Below are positions 59,784 through 62,882 of a stretch of DNA of 62,882 nt, piece by piece. Under the pieces are notes generated by a model. That model was not told the origin of the DNA. It saw nothing but the letters and a program-made list of their open reading frames with translations, and searched no databases. The stretch is from positions 1 to 62,882 of the forward strand of contig NZ_BMDS01000008.1 in assembly GCF_014635905.1 (NCBI RefSeq). The letters are read 5' to 3'. Positions within the stretch are counted from its first letter, which is position 1; every line of letters begins with the position of its first letter. A program made the translations under genes and the position numbers. Source of the stretch: Limosilactobacillus caviae (lineage in GTDB: Bacteria; Bacillota; Bacilli; Lactobacillales; Lactobacillaceae).

Positions 59784-60833
59784 ATGAAAATGGAAAAACA
59801 ACGAACACTTCCAATGGAGGAATTCGTAACTTCATTGAAGAAACTGGTAAAACCTAACTATTTAAAGGCGATGTGGCCAGTTGCTGGAGTTTCAATTATT
59901 TTTATTGCTTTAGTTTCAATTTTGACGTTGCTTAATTCTAATATTGCAGCATCAATGAGTATGACGATGATGATGGTAATGTACGGAATGGCTTCTCCAG
60001 TTGCAATCTTGTTATCATTGTTAGAAGTTCTTGGGATTTTTGCAATCATTGCGGTATTAGCATTCTTTTATTCATTCTTTGCAGTAGCAACACAGTATAC
60101 TTACCAGGATAAATTAGCTTATCCAGAACAACCGGTTAGTGCTGGATCAATTTGGATGCATTATAAGCACTTGCGGAAAAATCAACTTTGGCGGATCATG
60201 CTTTACGTTACATTGTTCATGTTCCTGTGGAGCTTACCGCTTAATATTGTTAACGCCCTGTTGCTACCTCATTTGTCAGGGATGGCAGCTGTTTATACCG
60301 GTTGGACGATTCGTATTCTTAACGATATTGTTGTTTTATGGAAGAGTATTGAGTATTCGCAATCCTACTTCTTATATCGTGAAAAGCAGCCACAATTTCT
60401 TGGTCAATCCATGCGGTATGCTTTAACCGCAAGTCGCCGCTTTATGACCGGACGGAAGTGGAATTACTTTGCAATCGTGTTTGTATTAGAATTCCTTCCA
60501 ATGTTAGTCTGGAGTTTAATCTTTGGTGGCCTTGCCTTTTACGGCATTTATACAGCTACATATGTTCTTACATATGTGGGAATTGTTGTTGTAATTGTTG
60601 GGATTGCTTGTTATCTCCCAGTTGTTTATGCGATTCTTGCTCTGTACTACAATAAGGCACGGGCAGGAATGGAAATGGACGTTCTTTTTACAGATACGTT
60701 TAAGCCGGTTGCCGATTTAACAGGTGAAGCCTATGTCCATGAAGTATATGTAGAAAAGCAGACTAAGGAGCAACCATCATCAACTGTTAAACGTAAAGCT
60801 GAAAAGAAGCACGAACCTAAAAAAGATAAATAA
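59784..60833 (+). CDS. DUF975 family membrane protein
   Basis: A 349-residue membrane protein with about six hydrophobic segments (near 32-55, 72-105, 135-165, 170-190, 225-255, 260-290). The stretch SIEYSQSYFLYREKQP, followed by ALTASRRFMTGRKWNYFAI, fits the DUF975 signature, in which a YS-containing helix is followed by an S-R-x-M-x-G-x-K-W motif. The last 45 residues are a Lys/Glu-rich cytoplasmic tail. The function of the family is unknown. It stands alone between terminators, and the ATG at 59790 is an alternative start. Confidence 0.78.
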   Translation: MKMEKQRTLPMEEFVTSLKKLVKPNYLKAMWPVAGVSIIFIALVSILTLLNSNIAASMSMTMMMVMYGMASPVAILLSLLEVLGIFAIIAVLAFFYSFFAVATQYTYQDKLAYPEQPVSAGSIWMHYKHLRKNQLWRIMLYVTLFMFLWSLPLNIVNALLLPHLSGMAAVYTGWTIRILNDIVVLWKSIEYSQSYFLYREKQPQFLGQSMRYALTASRRFMTGRKWNYFAIVFVLEFLPMLVWSLIFGGLAFYGIYTATYVLTYVGIVVVIVGIACYLPVVYAILALYYNKARAGMEMDVLFTDTFKPVADLTGEAYVHEVYVEKQTKEQPSSTVKRKAEKKHEPKKDK

Positions 60834-60841
60834 TTAATAAT

Positions 60842-60880
60842 AAGCTGGAGAGTGAGAACATCTTCAGCTTTTTGTTTTTT
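60842..60880 (+). terminator. Terminator after the DUF975 gene
   Basis: AAGCTGGAGA pairs with TCTTCAGCTT, then TTTGTTTTTT. Confidence 0.75.
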
Positions 60881-60908
60881 GTGATGATGATCTTATGTTA
60901 AATAGTGC

Positions 60909-60938
60909 TTGACAGTGGTTGACGATTCCATGTACAAT
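60909..60938 (+). promoter_or_regulatory. tyrS promoter
   Basis: TTGACA at 60909-60914 and TACAAT at 60933-60938 with 18-base spacing, just before the T-box leader. Confidence 0.7.
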
Positions 60939-60945
60939 GACGGCA

Positions 60946-61177
60946 ATAATTAAAGACGAAGAAGTAATTTTAGTAGCGAGCGGTTGGACATTTAGGAAGC
61001 AAGTGGTTACTGTAAACTTAGCCAATACCGTTGCGCGAATTACACTTACGGAGTCTTTCAGCATTTGAACGGATCGTCTCGTTATCGACTAGAGTGGTAG
61101 CTATTTAGCTGCAAATCAAGGTGGTAACGCGGTAAACCGTCCCTGACTTCATTTATTGAGGCCAGGGATTTTTTGTA
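60946..61177 (+). ncRNA. T-box leader of tyrS
   Basis: AAAGAC near 60953 pairs with GTCTTT near 61053 to close stem I. On the 3' side the loop contains AATTACACTTACGG, where UAC at about 61041-61043 is a fitting tyrosine specifier followed by a purine. The T-box core AAGGTGGTAACGCGG is at about 61118-61132, and the terminator (GTCCCTGAC with GGCCAGGGAT, then TTTTT) at 61139-61174. Confidence 0.92.
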
Positions 61178-61200
61178 TCCGAGAATTTTGGAGGTAAAGC

Positions 61201-62451
61201 ATGGATATTCTTAATGAACTAGAATGGCGTGGCGCTATTAATCAAGTCACAAATGAAGAAGGTTTGCGCAAATTAACGTCAGAAAACAAGATTGCCCTTT
61301 ATTGTGGAACCGACCCGACAGGAGATAGTCTTCACATTGGACACCTAATTCCATTTATGATTTTAAAAAGGTTCCAATTAGCTGGCCACCATCCGGTTAT
61401 TATTATCGGTGGGGGAACCGGCGCAATCGGAGACCCATCTGGGCGGAAATCAGAACGGCAGCTTCAAACGATGGATCAGGTTCATCATAATGAAGAAGCT
61501 TTGACCGCTCAAATGAAGAAATTGTTTGGTACAGAGAATTTTACGATTGTTAATAATTATGAATGGCTTTCCAAGATTAGTTTATTAGACTTCCTTCGTG
61601 ACTACGGTAAATTATTTAATATCAATACAATGTTAAATAAAGAAGTCGTAGCCAGTCGATTGGATGCCGGAATCTCGTACACTGAATTCACTTACCAGAT
61701 CCTTCAATCAGTTGACTTCCTTCATCTTTACCGTCATAATGACGTTCAACTACAAATTGGTGGTTCTGATCAGTGGGGTAACATTACCGCCGGAATAGAC
61801 TTAATTCACAAGATAGAAGGACCAGCTACAAAAGTATATGGACTTACAATTCCATTAATGTTGAAGGCGGATGGAACTAAGTTTGGTAAAACCGCTGGTG
61901 GTGCAGTTTGGCTTGATCCGGAAAAGACTTCGCCATATGAGTTCTATCAGTTCTGGATTAATCAAGATGACCGTGATGTTGTAAAGTATTTGAAGTACTT
62001 TACATTCTTGTCCAAAGAAGAAATTGATGACTTGGCGGAAAAGGTTAAAAACGAACCATGGAAACGGGAAGCCCAACGCCGCTTAGCCCAAGAAGTAACA
62101 AAGTTTGTTCATGGGCAAGAAGCAGTTGAAGAAGCGGAACGAATTAGTAAAGCACTGTTTTCCGGGGATGTGGCAGACCTTTCTGTTGCGGAAATTGAAC
62201 AAGGGTTTAAGAATATGCCTTCAGTTGATGTAGAAAACAAGAAAGAAAACATTATTGTCTGGTTAACTGATAATGGCATTGAACCTTCACGTCGCCAAGC
62301 ACGGCAAGATGTATCAAGCGGTGCAATTAGAATTAATGGTGAAAAGGTCGATGATGTTGATGCAGAAATCGATCCACAAGCACACTTTGACGGCAAATTT
62401 GTAATTGTGCGAAAGGGTAAGAAGCATTATTACTTGGCTCGTGTAAAATAA
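61201..62451 (+). CDS. tyrS: Tyrosine--tRNA ligase
   Basis: Class I synthetase charging tRNA-Tyr. The 416-residue protein has the HIGH motif in DSLHIGHLIPF near residue 41, YTEFTYQILQSVDFLHL and QIGGSDQWGNITAG in the tyrosine site, and KFGKT as the KMSKS loop near 230. The C-terminal S4-like RNA-binding domain (about 345-416) contains SRRQARQDVSSGAIRING. Length is normal for the bacterial TyrRS of Gram-positives. GGAGG precedes the ATG; expression depends on the T-box. Confidence 0.97.
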   Translation: MDILNELEWRGAINQVTNEEGLRKLTSENKIALYCGTDPTGDSLHIGHLIPFMILKRFQLAGHHPVIIIGGGTGAIGDPSGRKSERQLQTMDQVHHNEEALTAQMKKLFGTENFTIVNNYEWLSKISLLDFLRDYGKLFNINTMLNKEVVASRLDAGISYTEFTYQILQSVDFLHLYRHNDVQLQIGGSDQWGNITAGIDLIHKIEGPATKVYGLTIPLMLKADGTKFGKTAGGAVWLDPEKTSPYEFYQFWINQDDRDVVKYLKYFTFLSKEEIDDLAEKVKNEPWKREAQRRLAQEVTKFVHGQEAVEEAERISKALFSGDVADLSVAEIEQGFKNMPSVDVENKKENIIVWLTDNGIEPSRRQARQDVSSGAIRINGEKVDDVDAEIDPQAHFDGKFVIVRKGKKHYYLARVK

Positions 62452-62470
62452 GTATAAAATGATTGTTAGT

Positions 62471-62513
62471 AAATACGCTCTTAATGATATGATTTAGGGG
62501 CGTATTTATTTGT
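62471..62513 (+). terminator. Terminator after tyrS
   Basis: AAATACGCTC pairs with GGGCGTATTT around a loop of 17 bases, followed by ATTTGTTTTT. Confidence 0.7.
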
Positions 62514-62600
62514 TTTTAAAGTTTAAAAACAAATAAATTTTACAAACACAATTGAAATGTTTGTATTTAAAAAATAAATTTAGAAAGTTTAGAAAAGGTG

Positions 62601-62813
62601 TTGACGAGAGAGTGAAATCCATGTATAGTAATTACCGTTGTCAAAACAGTGCAGTGCTGTTGAGATGCTTCAAGTTAAAAGTTATAAATAATTGTTGACA
62701 TCTGATTGACAACATGATATATTAATAAAGTTGCTGATTGAGTTATTGATTAGAAGAAATTCAAAATTAATTAAAATTTCTTCTTGACAAGTTAAATCGG
62801 TATATGATATAAT
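62601..62813 (+). promoter_or_regulatory. Four tandem promoters of an rRNA operon
   Basis: Four -35/-10 pairs face right: TTGACG/TATAGT at 62601 and 62624 (17 bases apart); TTGAGA/TATAAA at 62660 and 62683 (17); TTGACA/TATATT at 62695 and 62718 (17); and TTGACA/TATAAT at 62784 and 62808 (18). The last is nearest to consensus. Serial strong promoters are typical of rRNA operons. Confidence 0.8.
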
Positions 62814-62882
62814 GAATATGTTGATTGACTGCTTAGTTAGTTAACTGGTAGACCTTTGAAAACTGAACAAAGTTTCGACGAA
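62814..62882 (+). other. 5' leader of a 16S rRNA precursor
   Basis: The end of the window contains CTTTGAAAACTGAACAAAG, a sequence conserved in the leader of Firmicutes rRNA operons shortly before 16S rRNA. The 16S gene itself begins beyond the window. Confidence 0.75.

Overview
The window reads as a chromosomal segment of a low-GC lactic acid bacterium. Gene content, the LPXTG anchor, T-box leaders, CcpA (cre) sites and the rRNA-operon leader at the right edge all fit the Lactobacillaceae, and the proteins look like those of Limosilactobacillus reuteri; that species call is recognition, not a database result. No phage, insertion sequence, CRISPR array or defence locus is visible. Almost everything is core metabolism or chromosome biology, so the interest lies mostly in regulatory DNA, start codons and a few degenerate proteins.

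Layout. 1-195: tail of an LPXTG surface protein, then about 1.4 kb of decayed sequence. 1.6-7.7 kb: T-box/serS, ybjQ-like gene, a glutamine-type ABC transporter, and a T-box-controlled amino acid permease. 7.7-11.9 kb: a long intergenic region with layered hairpins and a cre site, then nupC, a nucleoside hydrolase and an orphan 3-hydroxyacyl-CoA dehydrogenase. 12-17.6 kb: rsmG-noc-parA-parB, DUF951, ychF, DUF1129. 17.7-22.8 kb: deoC-deoB-pdp-deoD-deoR nucleoside catabolism. 22.9-28.4 kb: guaB, a two-component system, azlCD, a LysR regulator. 28.4-33.4 kb: pyrBCDFE behind a tandem PyrR-type attenuator. 33.4-36.2 kb (minus): cfa, ribB and a HAD-like protein lacking its nucleophile. 36.3-41.9 kb: AI-2E-family protein, fhs, alsS-alsD. 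42-45.8 kb: thrC diverging from hom-thrB. 45.9-58.8 kb: purEK-purB and purCSQLFMNHD. 58.9-62.5 kb: gpmA, a DUF975 protein, T-box/tyrS. 62.5 kb to the end: tandem rRNA promoters and the 16S leader.

How it fits together. Nucleotide metabolism dominates: nucleoside import, cleavage and salvage (nupC, hydrolase, deo cluster) carry three consensus cre sites, while de novo purine genes carry PurBox-like CGAAC elements and the pyrimidine operon uses RNA attenuation. fhs supplies formyl-THF to purN and purH and has CGAAC elements too. The chromosome-organisation module (noc, parA, parB) is accompanied by its likely DNA targets: a perfect 16-bp parS inside fhs and three one-mismatch Noc-binding palindromes.

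Points most worth checking: the parS and Noc sites; parA apparently starting at AUA and alsD at AUU or AUC; superimposed divergent hom/thrC promoters; the competing hairpins upstream of nupC; and the ribB-linked pseudo-HAD protein.
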